This document shows positions 1 to 6,871 of a DNA stretch of 64,000 nt, one piece after another; position 1 is the first letter of the stretch, and every line of letters begins with the position of its first letter. The stretch comes from Actinoallomurus soli. GTDB lineage: Bacteria > Actinomycetota > Actinomycetes > Streptosporangiales > Streptosporangiaceae. Below the pieces are notes generated by a model. It worked only from the letters and a program-made list of their open reading frames with translations, did not search any database and was not told the DNA's origin. The position numbers and the translations under genes are program-made. Location of the stretch: contig NZ_JAMXMV010000006.1 of NCBI RefSeq assembly GCF_024055715.1, positions 372,001 to 436,000 of the forward strand, in the 5' to 3' direction.

Positions 1-326
1 CCGATATGGGCGTTCAAAGTCGGTCCGGGAACATATGAGGTCGCCAGCCATGGACGAGCTGTTTCGGTGTCCGCCGCGAGGAACTGAGCCACGCAGGCGC
101 CCTCGACTCGCGAGAGGAGGGCCACCTCGCGCCGGAAGCGCTCGCGGAACTGCGCGTCGGCTGCGTACTCGGGCCTGATGAGTTTGAGCGCGGCGCGGGT
201 GCCTGAGCGCCTTGCCGCGTAAACGACGCCCATGCCGCCCTCGCCGAGGCGGCCGACGACCCGGTACGGACCGATCTTGCGGGGATCGTGGCGCTGTAGG
301 GGTAGCAGGGCATCATCCAACGCCAC
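1..326 (-). CDS. Serine/threonine protein kinase, N-terminal part (runs off left edge)
   Basis: This is the first 108 codons of an Hanks-type Ser/Thr kinase, which transfers phosphate from ATP to Ser/Thr of partner proteins. The frame reads a glycine-rich ATP loop (RLGEGGMGVVY, residues 26-36) and the ATP-anchoring lysine K48 in ALKLI, followed by the C-helix region. The catalytic loop lies outside the window. The GTG start at 326 has GGGAG about 8 bases upstream. Kinase fold is certain; substrates and any extracellular sensor domain cannot be seen. It is divergent from the MetE-like gene. Confidence 0.85.
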   Translation of the reverse strand, partial: MALDDALLPLQRHDPRKIGPYRVVGRLGEGGMGVVYAARRSGTRAALKLIRPEYAADAQFRERFRREVALLSRVEGACVAQFLAADTETARPWLATSYVPGPTLNAHI

Positions 327-370
327 GTCACCGCTCCCGAATTATGTGAAGGTTCAACGAACTTACTTTT

Positions 371-407
371 ATATCGGGATATCTACGGTTTCAGGAGGGC
401 AGCAGTG
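371..407 (+). promoter_or_regulatory. AT-rich inverted repeat and strong ribosome site upstream of the MetE-like gene
   Basis: ATATC-GG-GATAT (371-382) sits in the only AT-rich patch of this gap, followed by AGGAGGG (393-399) and a GTG at 405. That GTG is in frame with the MetE-like gene 99 bases downstream, so either the protein carries a 33-residue extension or a short in-frame leader is translated. Operator function is inference. Confidence 0.4.
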
Positions 408-503
408 CCACGATTCGGAAGTCGGCGGCCGGTGGCCTGTCCTGGACACCGGCAGTTGCGCGTAGCGATTGTCGCCTCGCATTACGTTATCTACGCTCAC
501 GGC

Positions 504-1568
504 ATGGCGATTCCGACAGAACCGATCGGCAGCATCCCCCGATCCCCGCAGCTACTGACCGCCATGGCCGCGCACGCCGCAGGAGAGATCGACGACGCGC
601 GGCTGGCCGCCGCGCAGGACGAGGCCGTACGCGACACCATCCAGCGTCTCGAGGCGATCGGTGCGCCGGTCGTCACCGATGGCGAGCAGGCCAAACCCAG
701 CTTCGCGACCTACCCGATCGCCGGCCTCGCCGATCTGGCGCCCGACGGAGCAGTGATCCCGTTCGCCGACGGCCACCAGCGACAGTTGCCCGTCCTGACC
801 GCCGGCCCGTTCCGCTATCAGGTTCACGCCGACCGCTACTACACGGCCGCGGCGCGGCACGCGACGGTGCCGGTCAAGCAGAGCGTCATCGCCGCGTCCG
901 CGCTCAGCCTCCTCTACCCACCGGCGGGCATTCCCGGGTACACCCGCGAGGAGTTCCTGGCCGATCTCACCGACGAGGTGGAGGCCGACATCCGCGGTCC
1001 GCTGGAGGCGGGAGCGCATGTGGTCCAGCTCGACTTCACCGAAGGGCGTCTGTCGCTCAAGCTGGATCCGAGCGGCGGCGTGCTGGATGAGTTCATCGCG
1101 CTCAACAACCGGGTTCTGGAGCGCTTCACCGACGTCGAACGTGCCCGGATCGGGGTGCACACGTGCCCGGGCGGAGACCAGGACTCGACGCACAGCCTGG
1201 ACATCGACTACGCGGGTCTCCTGCCCAAGCTGTTCCAGCTGAAGGCGGGCAACTTCTACATCCAGCTGGCCAGCGAGGCCGACCCGGACAAGGTCCTGGC
1301 GATCGCCGCCGAGCACCTTCCCGCCCACGCCCGGCTCTTCGTCGGCGTCATCGATCCGATCGACCCACGCGTGGAAACCCCCGAACAGGTCCGTGACCGC
1401 ATCCTGGCGGCCGCCCGGCACCTGCCGCCCGAGCGCCTGGGCACCTGTGACGACTGCGGCTTCTCGCCCTTCGCCGACGACACCTCCACCTCCCGCGAGA
1501 CCGCCTTCGCCAAGATCGCCGCCCGCGTCGAGGGCACCGCCCTCGCCGCCCGGCAGCTCGGACTCTGA
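504..1568 (+). CDS. Cobalamin-independent methionine synthase-like methyltransferase (MetE C-terminal domain only)
   Basis: A 354-residue single-domain member of the MetE C-terminal / UROD-like barrel family. Full MetE is about 750 residues, so this corresponds to the zinc-bearing catalytic half alone. The zinc ligands appear retained: His and Cys in GVHTCPGGD, and a late Cys in GTCDDCGFSP. Such short proteins transfer methyl groups to a thiol, often from donors other than folate; the donor here is unknown. The ATG at 504 matches where the family begins (MAIPTEPIGSIPRS) but lacks a ribosome site. A GTG at 405 has an excellent one, so the start is uncertain. No met genes are adjacent. Confidence 0.8.
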   Translation: MAIPTEPIGSIPRSPQLLTAMAAHAAGEIDDARLAAAQDEAVRDTIQRLEAIGAPVVTDGEQAKPSFATYPIAGLADLAPDGAVIPFADGHQRQLPVLTAGPFRYQVHADRYYTAAARHATVPVKQSVIAASALSLLYPPAGIPGYTREEFLADLTDEVEADIRGPLEAGAHVVQLDFTEGRLSLKLDPSGGVLDEFIALNNRVLERFTDVERARIGVHTCPGGDQDSTHSLDIDYAGLLPKLFQLKAGNFYIQLASEADPDKVLAIAAEHLPAHARLFVGVIDPIDPRVETPEQVRDRILAAARHLPPERLGTCDDCGFSPFADDTSTSRETAFAKIAARVEGTALAARQLGL

Positions 1569-1572
1569 GTCG

Positions 1573-1629
1573 GCAATGTCGAGAGCAGTTCGGCGTGGTG
1601 ACCCCTCGCCGGGCTGCTTTCGACATTGC
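1573..1629. terminator. Long hairpin between convergent genes
   Basis: A 16-base arm at 1573-1588 pairs with 1614-1629 with a single mismatch, and the intervening loop can form further GGCG/CGCC pairs. It lies 5 bases after the MetE-like stop and 79 bases after the S33-like stop on the other strand, so it probably terminates both transcripts. Confidence 0.75.
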
Positions 1630-1707
1630 ACGCGGCACCTGGTCCGGGAGAGCACCCCTCCCGGCGCCTTGGCGGCGGCCGGGTGGGGCGTCGTCGCCCC
1701 GTGACGG

Positions 1708-3306
1708 CTAGAGGAGAGCGGGTCGCGTCGCGGCGGTCGCGGCGGAGGGAGCCGGTGCGGTCGGGTTCGGCTCCGGGTTGGCCTGGCAGACGGCGTCAGT
1801 GCCCTTCTTGGACGCCGGGCGGGTGCCGTCCCGCAGGTAGGAACTGACGTAGTCGTTGAGGCAGGCGTTGCCGTTGGCCGACAGCGACGCGTCCACGTTG
1901 TCGCCGCCGCGCTCCAGGATGAGCCGGGAGTTCGGGAACAGCCTGTGCGTCTCGTAGGCGCCGCCGACCGAGTGCACGGCGTCGTTCTCCGGCTGTACCA
2001 GCAGGATGTTCACGTCGCGCCGACCGACCTTCTGCGGCCTGTCGGCGGGCACGGGCCAGAACGCGCACGGGGCGTTGATCCAGGCGTTCCGCCAGGTCCA
2101 GAACGTGTTGCCCTCCCGGTACTGGCGGGAGTAGTCGTTGTGCCAGCGCTTCCAGTCGCGCGGCCAGGCCGCGTCGCGGCACTGGACCGCGTTGTACATC
2201 GCCTGGAGGTTCTGGTGGGGGTACCCCGGCGCGCCGACGCCGGCCCGCAGCCCCGTCGGGTCCTGGCGCAGCACCCAGTCGGCCAGCGTCTTCGCGTGGT
2301 AGGTCCAGGAGTAGTTGCGGTACACGTCGACCGAGAAGAAGTCGGTGTACTCGGCCGGGCCGATCCTGCCGTCGATCGGCGCCTCGCGGACCATCGCCAG
2401 GCCCTTGTCGTAGCCGGCCTCGACCGCGGACTCGGTCGTGCCGAGGTGGTAGACCGCGTCGTACTTGGCGATCCAGGCGAAGAAGATCTTGACTCGCTTC
2501 TCGGTCGCGGCGTTCTCCTCCAGGCCGGCGTCGTACCAGACGCTGCTGGGCCGTGCCACGGTGTCCAGGATCATCCGGCGGACCCGGTTCGGGAACATCG
2601 AGGCGTAGACCGAGCCGAGGTATGTGCCGTAGTCGTAGCCGAGGTAGTTGAGCTGCTCCTGGCCGAGCGCCCGCCGGATCATGTCCAGGTCACGGGCGCT
2701 GTCCTTGGTGCCGAGATAGGTGAGCTCGTCGCCGTACCCGCTGCCGCAGCTGTCGGCGTACGCCCGGGCCTTGTCGAGCCACGCCTGCTCCTCGGCGGCC
2801 GTGTGCGGCATGGGGTCCGCCTGGGCGCGACCCGGGTCGATGTAGGTGGGATCGCAGGTGACCATCGGCTCGCTGGCTCCGACGCCGCGCGGGTCGAACC
2901 CGATCCAGTCGTACGTGGAGCCGATCGCCGTGGGCAGGCCGGTCGTGCCCTGGGCGAAGCGGGTGGGCAGGTCGCGTCCGATGCCGCCGGGCCACTGGCC
3001 GCGGTTCAGCAGCACGATGCCCTGGTACTGCGCGTCCGGCGCGGTGTGCCGGGCCCGGGTCAGCGCCAGGGTGATCTGGCGGCCGTGCGGCCGGCTGTAG
3101 TCGAGCGGTACCTTGAGCGAGCCGCATTCCAGTCCCTTGAGCAGTCCCCCGAGGACCGGGTCGTCGTCCGGGCAGGGCGACCAGGCGACGCCGCCGGCCG
3201 GCGGGTCGGCCTGGGCCTTCGCCGGCGCCGCCACGGCCACTGGTGCCGCGACGACCGGGCCCACCAGCCCCGTCGCGGCCGCAGTGATCAGTACGAGCTT
3301 CTTCAC
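1708..3306 (-). CDS. Secreted S33 (tripeptidyl aminopeptidase-like) alpha/beta hydrolase with replaced catalytic residues
   Basis: 532 residues with a Sec signal peptide (MKKLVLITAAATGLVGP, Ala-rich cleavage region near residue 30). The body resembles secreted tripeptidyl/prolyl aminopeptidases (TAP family), with the C-terminal TAP-like region ending in a cysteine-containing motif. The nucleophile elbow, normally G-x-S-Y-G, reads GYDYG (Asp at residue 225, codon GAC at 2632-2634). The oxyanion strand normally NPGGPG reads NRGQWPGG (101-108). The catalytic-His site, normally GHG, reads GGDN (about 467-470). The acid Asp (442, PENDAV) remains. It is probably not a classical serine peptidase and may be a binding protein or pseudoenzyme. 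It is monocistronic, with its promoter in the gap toward 3633. Confidence 0.8.
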   Translation of the reverse strand: MKKLVLITAAATGLVGPVVAAPVAVAAPAKAQADPPAGGVAWSPCPDDDPVLGGLLKGLECGSLKVPLDYSRPHGRQITLALTRARHTAPDAQYQGIVLLNRGQWPGGIGRDLPTRFAQGTTGLPTAIGSTYDWIGFDPRGVGASEPMVTCDPTYIDPGRAQADPMPHTAAEEQAWLDKARAYADSCGSGYGDELTYLGTKDSARDLDMIRRALGQEQLNYLGYDYGTYLGSVYASMFPNRVRRMILDTVARPSSVWYDAGLEENAATEKRVKIFFAWIAKYDAVYHLGTTESAVEAGYDKGLAMVREAPIDGRIGPAEYTDFFSVDVYRNYSWTYHAKTLADWVLRQDPTGLRAGVGAPGYPHQNLQAMYNAVQCRDAAWPRDWKRWHNDYSRQYREGNTFWTWRNAWINAPCAFWPVPADRPQKVGRRDVNILLVQPENDAVHSVGGAYETHRLFPNSRLILERGGDNVDASLSANGNACLNDYVSSYLRDGTRPASKKGTDAVCQANPEPNPTAPAPSAATAATRPALL

Positions 3307-3633
3307 GATGTCCCCTTCTTGCGCGGGCTCACCAAGGTCCCCGACGCCGCGCAGGTCGAAAGAATCACGGCCGTACGGGGCTGGCTAGGGCTCAACGCCG
3401 AATCGTGACGAGTCAGAAATTAGTCAAACACCTCATTTTCGGGCGTGACAAAAGGTGCCGCCGCCTACCGAAAACAGCGTGAAATGCGACGGAAAGCGTG
3501 GGCCTTCGATCCGAGAGCCGGCATCGGGCGGTGGGCATCCCGGGTGCCTGGTCACGACTCCAACGTCGGGCCCTTACGCTTTCGAGGGCGAGCGACAACG
3601 TCCTGTCGGAGTTCTCGGAAGGCGGCCTCTGGG
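3307..3633. other. Divergent intergenic region
   Basis: This gap separates the S33-like gene from the reductase-deaminase gene. It has an AT-richer patch around 3405-3455 suited to divergent promoters. An open frame runs through 3445-3633 into the downstream gene, but its translation is basic and low in structure and resembles no domain, so I treat it as untranslated. I see no clear hairpin. Confidence 0.4.
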
Positions 3634-4788
3634 ATGGATCACCCGCGCCCGTACGTCGTGCTGAGCGTGGCCACCTCGGTGGACGGTCACATCGACGACA
3701 CCGGCCCCGACCGGCTCGTGCTGTCGAACGAGGCCGACTTCGACCGCGTCGACCAGGTGCGCGCCGAGTCCGACGCGATCCTGATCGGGGCCACGACCCT
3801 CCGGCGGGACAACCCTCGCCTGCTCGTCAACTCCGCCAGGCGGCGCGACGAGCGTGCGGCACGGGGGCTCCCGCCGTACCCGCTGAAGGTCACCGTCACC
3901 CGCAGCGGCGATCTCGATCGCGACCTCAGGTTCTGGCACCACGGCGGGGACAAGCTCGTCTACTGCCCGGACCCGGCCGTCCCGAAGCTCCGCGAACGCC
4001 TGGGCGACCTCGCCGACGTCGCCGGCCTCGGCCCGGATCTCGACTTCGGGGTCATGCTCGATGACCTCGGCCGACGCGGGATCGGACGCCTCATGGTCGA
4101 AGGCGGCGGGACCATCCACACGCAGTTCCTCACCGCCGGGCTCGCCGATGAGATCCACCTCGCCATCGCGCCGTTCTTCCTCGGCGACCCGGACGCTCCG
4201 CGGTTCGTCAACGCCGGCCGCTTCCCGTACGGACCCGGGAACCGGATGACGCTCGCGGAGGCCCGTACGATCGGGGACATCGCGTTCCTGCGCTACCTCC
4301 CCGAGGGAAGGGCCGTCTCGTTGTCTCCCGCACCGCCCAGTCGCTCCGAGGACCGGCGATGGCTGTCCCTCGCCATCGACCTGGCCGAGCAGTGCCCGCC
4401 CAGTGACACCGCCTTCTCGGTCGGGTGCGTGATCGTCGACGCGGACGGATCCGAGATCTCCCGGGGCTTCTCGCGGGAACGGCCGCACTTCCACGCCGAA
4501 GAGTCCGCCCTGAGCAAGGTCGCGCCCGATGACGAGCGCCTGCCCGGAGCCACGCTCTACAGCTCGCTGGAGCCCTGTACGCGGCGCAGCTCCCGTCCCC
4601 GGCCGTGCGCCGAGCTGATCCTCGACTCCCCGATCCGGCGAGTGGTCGTCGCATGGCGTGAACCGCCGGTCTTCGTCGCCGATGCTCACGGTGTCCAGGC
4701 GCTGGAGGCCGCCGGGATCACCGTCGTGGAGATCCCCGAACTCGCCGACGCGGCGTCGCGGATGAACGCCCATATCCTCGGCCTCTAG
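3634..4788 (+). CDS. RibD-type reductase fused to a C-terminal cytidine-deaminase-like domain (reversed RibD order)
   Basis: 384 residues. Residues 1-220 are a RibD C-terminal/RIB7 reductase domain with a dihydrofolate-reductase fold (SVDGHI, GATTLRRDNP, MVEGGGTIHTQFL). Residues 235-384 are a zinc deaminase domain with HAEE and EPC-x9-C (LEPCTRRSSRPRPCAEL), as in the RibD deaminase. Classical RibD has the deaminase first and the reductase second; here the order is swapped. The pair of activities would deaminate and reduce a ribosylaminopyrimidine, or a related pteridine/deazapurine-like intermediate. No other rib genes are near, so a role outside riboflavin synthesis is possible. The ATG start is preceded by GGAAGG 12 bases upstream. 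Confidence 0.8.
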   Translation: MDHPRPYVVLSVATSVDGHIDDTGPDRLVLSNEADFDRVDQVRAESDAILIGATTLRRDNPRLLVNSARRRDERAARGLPPYPLKVTVTRSGDLDRDLRFWHHGGDKLVYCPDPAVPKLRERLGDLADVAGLGPDLDFGVMLDDLGRRGIGRLMVEGGGTIHTQFLTAGLADEIHLAIAPFFLGDPDAPRFVNAGRFPYGPGNRMTLAEARTIGDIAFLRYLPEGRAVSLSPAPPSRSEDRRWLSLAIDLAEQCPPSDTAFSVGCVIVDADGSEISRGFSRERPHFHAEESALSKVAPDDERLPGATLYSSLEPCTRRSSRPRPCAELILDSPIRRVVVAWREPPVFVADAHGVQALEAAGITVVEIPELADAASRMNAHILGL

Positions 4789-4807
4789 GCAGATCTGCCG
4801 GCCGACC

Positions 4808-5725
4808 TCAGGTCAGAGCGGAGACGACCTGTTTCGTGGCATCGGCGATCAGGGCGTTCTCGGGTGGCGTGCTGTATCCGGATCTGTCGGTCATGATGGC
4901 CAGGACGAGCGGGGCGGTGTGGGGCGGCCACACGATGGCGATGTCGTTGGCCCTGCCGTAGTCGCCGGTTCCTGTCTTGTCGGCCACCGTCCACCCCTTG
5001 GGCAGCCCGGCCCGAATCCGTTCGGCGCCGGTGGTGTTGCGTCGCAGCCAGTCCGTGAGCAGGGCGCGTTTGTCGGCGGTCAGCGTGTCGCCGAGGACCA
5101 GTTGCCGGTAGTCGGCGGCGACCGCGCGGGGAGTGGTGGTGTCGCGCGGGTCCTTCGGAGGGATCCTGTTCAGCTTGGGTTCGTAGTCGTCCATCCGGCT
5201 GACGCCGTCTCCGATCTCACGGAGATAAGCGGTCAGCCGCGCCGGTCCGCCGATATCGCGCATCAGCAGATTGCCGGCCGTGCCGTCGCTGTAGCGGATG
5301 GCGGCGTCACACAGCTGCCGAATGGTCATCCCGGTCGCGATGTGGTGCTGCGTGACGGGCGAGATCGAGTCGACGTCGGCCCTCGTGTAGGTGACGCGTT
5401 GATCCAGGTGACCGAGCGGGTTCCCGTGCAGGACCGCCGCGGCGGCCAGTGCCTTGAAGGTGGAACAGAACGCGAACCGCTCGTCCGCCCGGTAGGCCAC
5501 CGTCGCCCCGGTGCCGGTCGCCAGGGCGTACACGCCCAGACGGGCCCGGTACTTGTGTTCGAGCGCCGTGAACCTCGACGTGTCCGGAGAAGTGGAAGGG
5601 CGGCGCGTCGGCGCCGGGGATGCGACGGAGACCGGGGGGTCGTGGGAGTCGCAGCCCGCCAGCGGCAGGAGAGCCGCGGTCACCAACAGGGCACGGCGGG
5701 ACGGACCCGACTGCGCAACGGACAT
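4808..5725 (-). CDS. Class A beta-lactamase, lipoprotein
   Basis: 305 residues. The N-terminus has a twin Arg (SRRALLV) and a lipobox LAGC (residues 22-25), so the enzyme is likely exported and lipid-anchored outside the membrane. The active site is complete: S88-T-F-K91, S146-D-G148 (SDN loop), E182 in YEPKLN (omega-loop Glu166) and K250-T-G. The Gly at the SDN Asn132 position is shared with BlaC of Mycobacterium tuberculosis and is known there to affect inhibitor response. It hydrolyses beta-lactam rings. It starts 27 bases after the STAS gene, so it is probably cotranscribed with the upstream partner-switch pair. Confidence 0.92.
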   Translation of the reverse strand: MSVAQSGPSRRALLVTAALLPLAGCDSHDPPVSVASPAPTRRPSTSPDTSRFTALEHKYRARLGVYALATGTGATVAYRADERFAFCSTFKALAAAAVLHGNPLGHLDQRVTYTRADVDSISPVTQHHIATGMTIRQLCDAAIRYSDGTAGNLLMRDIGGPARLTAYLREIGDGVSRMDDYEPKLNRIPPKDPRDTTTPRAVAADYRQLVLGDTLTADKRALLTDWLRRNTTGAERIRAGLPKGWTVADKTGTGDYGRANDIAIVWPPHTAPLVLAIMTDRSGYSTPPENALIADATKQVVSALT

Positions 5726-5752
5726 TCGGTAGTACCTACCTCAAGGGCCGGC

Positions 5753-6109
5753 TCAGGCGTGGCTTTCGGTGCCCGCGAGGGCGGCGGCGACGTCGTCGTA
5801 CATGGGGAGGCGCTGGGCCAGACCGGTGATCCACAGGACTCGTGCGGTGCGGTACTGGGCGCCCGCCAGGGCGAGGAAGCCGTCCTCACTGGAGGCCAGG
5901 CGTTTCCAGTAGGAGACGACGGTGCTCAGCGCACTGGTGTCCATGAAGTCCAGGCCGGTCAGGTCGAGGATGATCCGCCCGCCGTGTTCCTTGATGGTCC
6001 TGTCCAGGTACGTGACGAGCTCAGCCCGGCTGATGATGTCCAACTCGCCGCTGACATGCAGGACGGTACGGTCGCCATGCCGGCTGGAGGAAAGTTCGAG
6101 CGCTGCCAT
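5753..6109 (-). CDS. STAS-domain anti-anti-sigma factor (RsbV/SpoIIAA-like)
   Basis: 118 residues, one STAS domain: beta-strand core (TVLHVSGELDI), then LDLTGLDFMDTSALSTVV, where the Asp-Thr-Ser motif carries the phosphorylatable Ser/Thr. In the known family, the unphosphorylated protein binds the RsbW-type kinase and frees a sigma factor. The kinase gene lies 37 bases upstream on the same strand. The start at 6109 was chosen because the domain begins there; the longer open frame upstream is antisense-type noise overlapping the kinase gene. No sigma factor gene is in the window, so the target is unknown. Confidence 0.88.
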   Translation of the reverse strand: MAALELSSSRHGDRTVLHVSGELDIISRAELVTYLDRTIKEHGGRIILDLTGLDFMDTSALSTVVSYWKRLASSEDGFLALAGAQYRTARVLWITGLAQRLPMYDDVAAALAGTESHA

Positions 6110-6146
6110 GGTGCCCCCCTCGGCCTTGGAGGACCCACGGTACCGG

Positions 6147-6659
6147 TCAGATGTACCGCGCTGTCGAGGAGAGTTCCAATCGTACGACTGTGCCGTTGTT
6201 TCCGGTGTTGATGGAGACGGCCGAGCAGATCTGGCGGGCGACCCAGATGCCCATGCCGCCCTCGGCCTCGGGCGGGGGCGGGGTGGCGCCGGGGGCCGAG
6301 GAGAGGCTCCAGCTGCCGCTGTCGTGGATCTCCGCGATGACGCGACCGTCCTCGGTCCACATGCGCAGCTCGGCATGGGCCGACCCGTGGCGTACGGCGT
6401 TCGTGGCGATCTCGTTGACGGCGATCACCAGGTCGCCGATCAGGCCGTCGTCGACCTTGTACCGGCGGGCGTGCTCCTCCGTGAAGCGGCGGACGCCTGG
6501 CAGCTGTTCCGCCGTGAACTTCATCTCGCTCATGGGGCCGGCCGAATCGTTCGGTGGTGGCTGCCAGGACTCCGCTATGGGGTGTCTGACAGCCATAACG
6601 AGCCCTCGCATGTCTGTCTCACCGTGCCCCTCATTCGAGGTCATACTCATCCGTGTCAC
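6147..6659 (-). CDS. RsbW-like anti-sigma factor / serine kinase (HATPase)
   Basis: A GHKL ATPase domain of the anti-sigma factor type, up to 170 residues. The N-box reads NEIATNAVRHG, the G1 box EIHDSGSW and the G2 box GGMGIWVARQI; a Pro-rich insert lies between them. Known relatives bind a sigma factor and phosphorylate the Ser/Thr of a STAS antagonist. It is first in an apparent operon with the STAS and beta-lactamase genes. The start is uncertain: ATG codons at 6659, 6611, 6596 and 6533 are all in frame, and the domain itself begins shortly after 6533. Confidence 0.85.
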   Translation of the reverse strand: MTRMSMTSNEGHGETDMRGLVMAVRHPIAESWQPPPNDSAGPMSEMKFTAEQLPGVRRFTEEHARRYKVDDGLIGDLVIAVNEIATNAVRHGSAHAELRMWTEDGRVIAEIHDSGSWSLSSAPGATPPPPEAEGGMGIWVARQICSAVSINTGNNGTVVRLELSSTARYI

Positions 6660-6680
6660 CGTGACTCAGTTTTGTCCCGG

Positions 6681-6699
6681 GTTCATATACCCAATGAAC
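6681..6699. promoter_or_regulatory. Inverted repeat GTTCAT-N7-ATGAAC upstream of the RsbW-like gene
   Basis: A perfect 6-base inverted repeat with a 7-base spacer, in an AT-richer stretch 22 bases before the earliest start of the anti-sigma gene. Its position suits an operator or a 5' hairpin. Function is inference. Confidence 0.4.
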
Positions 6700-6820
6700 G
6701 TCCTTTGGTGCACGCTGCACGTGCCTTCTTCGGACTTTTCGGGGACGGGCGACGATCGTCGTGAGCCCGGTGGCAGGGGAGTACGGCCGCGCGGGCGGCG
6801 CCGGCCGGTCGAAGATCCAG

Positions 6821-6856
6821 GTCGGCCCGGCCTCAAGGATCTGAGACCGGGCCGAC
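6821..6856 (-). terminator. Terminator hairpin after the FHA gene
   Basis: A perfect 10-bp stem (6821-6830 with 6847-6856, arm GTCGGCCCGG) and a 16-base loop, beginning 16 bases beyond the FHA gene stop. There is no clear U-run, as is common in high-GC actinobacteria. Confidence 0.7.
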
Positions 6857-6871
6857 ACGGACGAGACCATC

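Noticed and set aside
1945-3408. 487-codon open frame on the plus strand across the S33-like gene
   Set aside because: High-GC shadow ORF; no motif, and the opposite strand has a signal peptide and family features.
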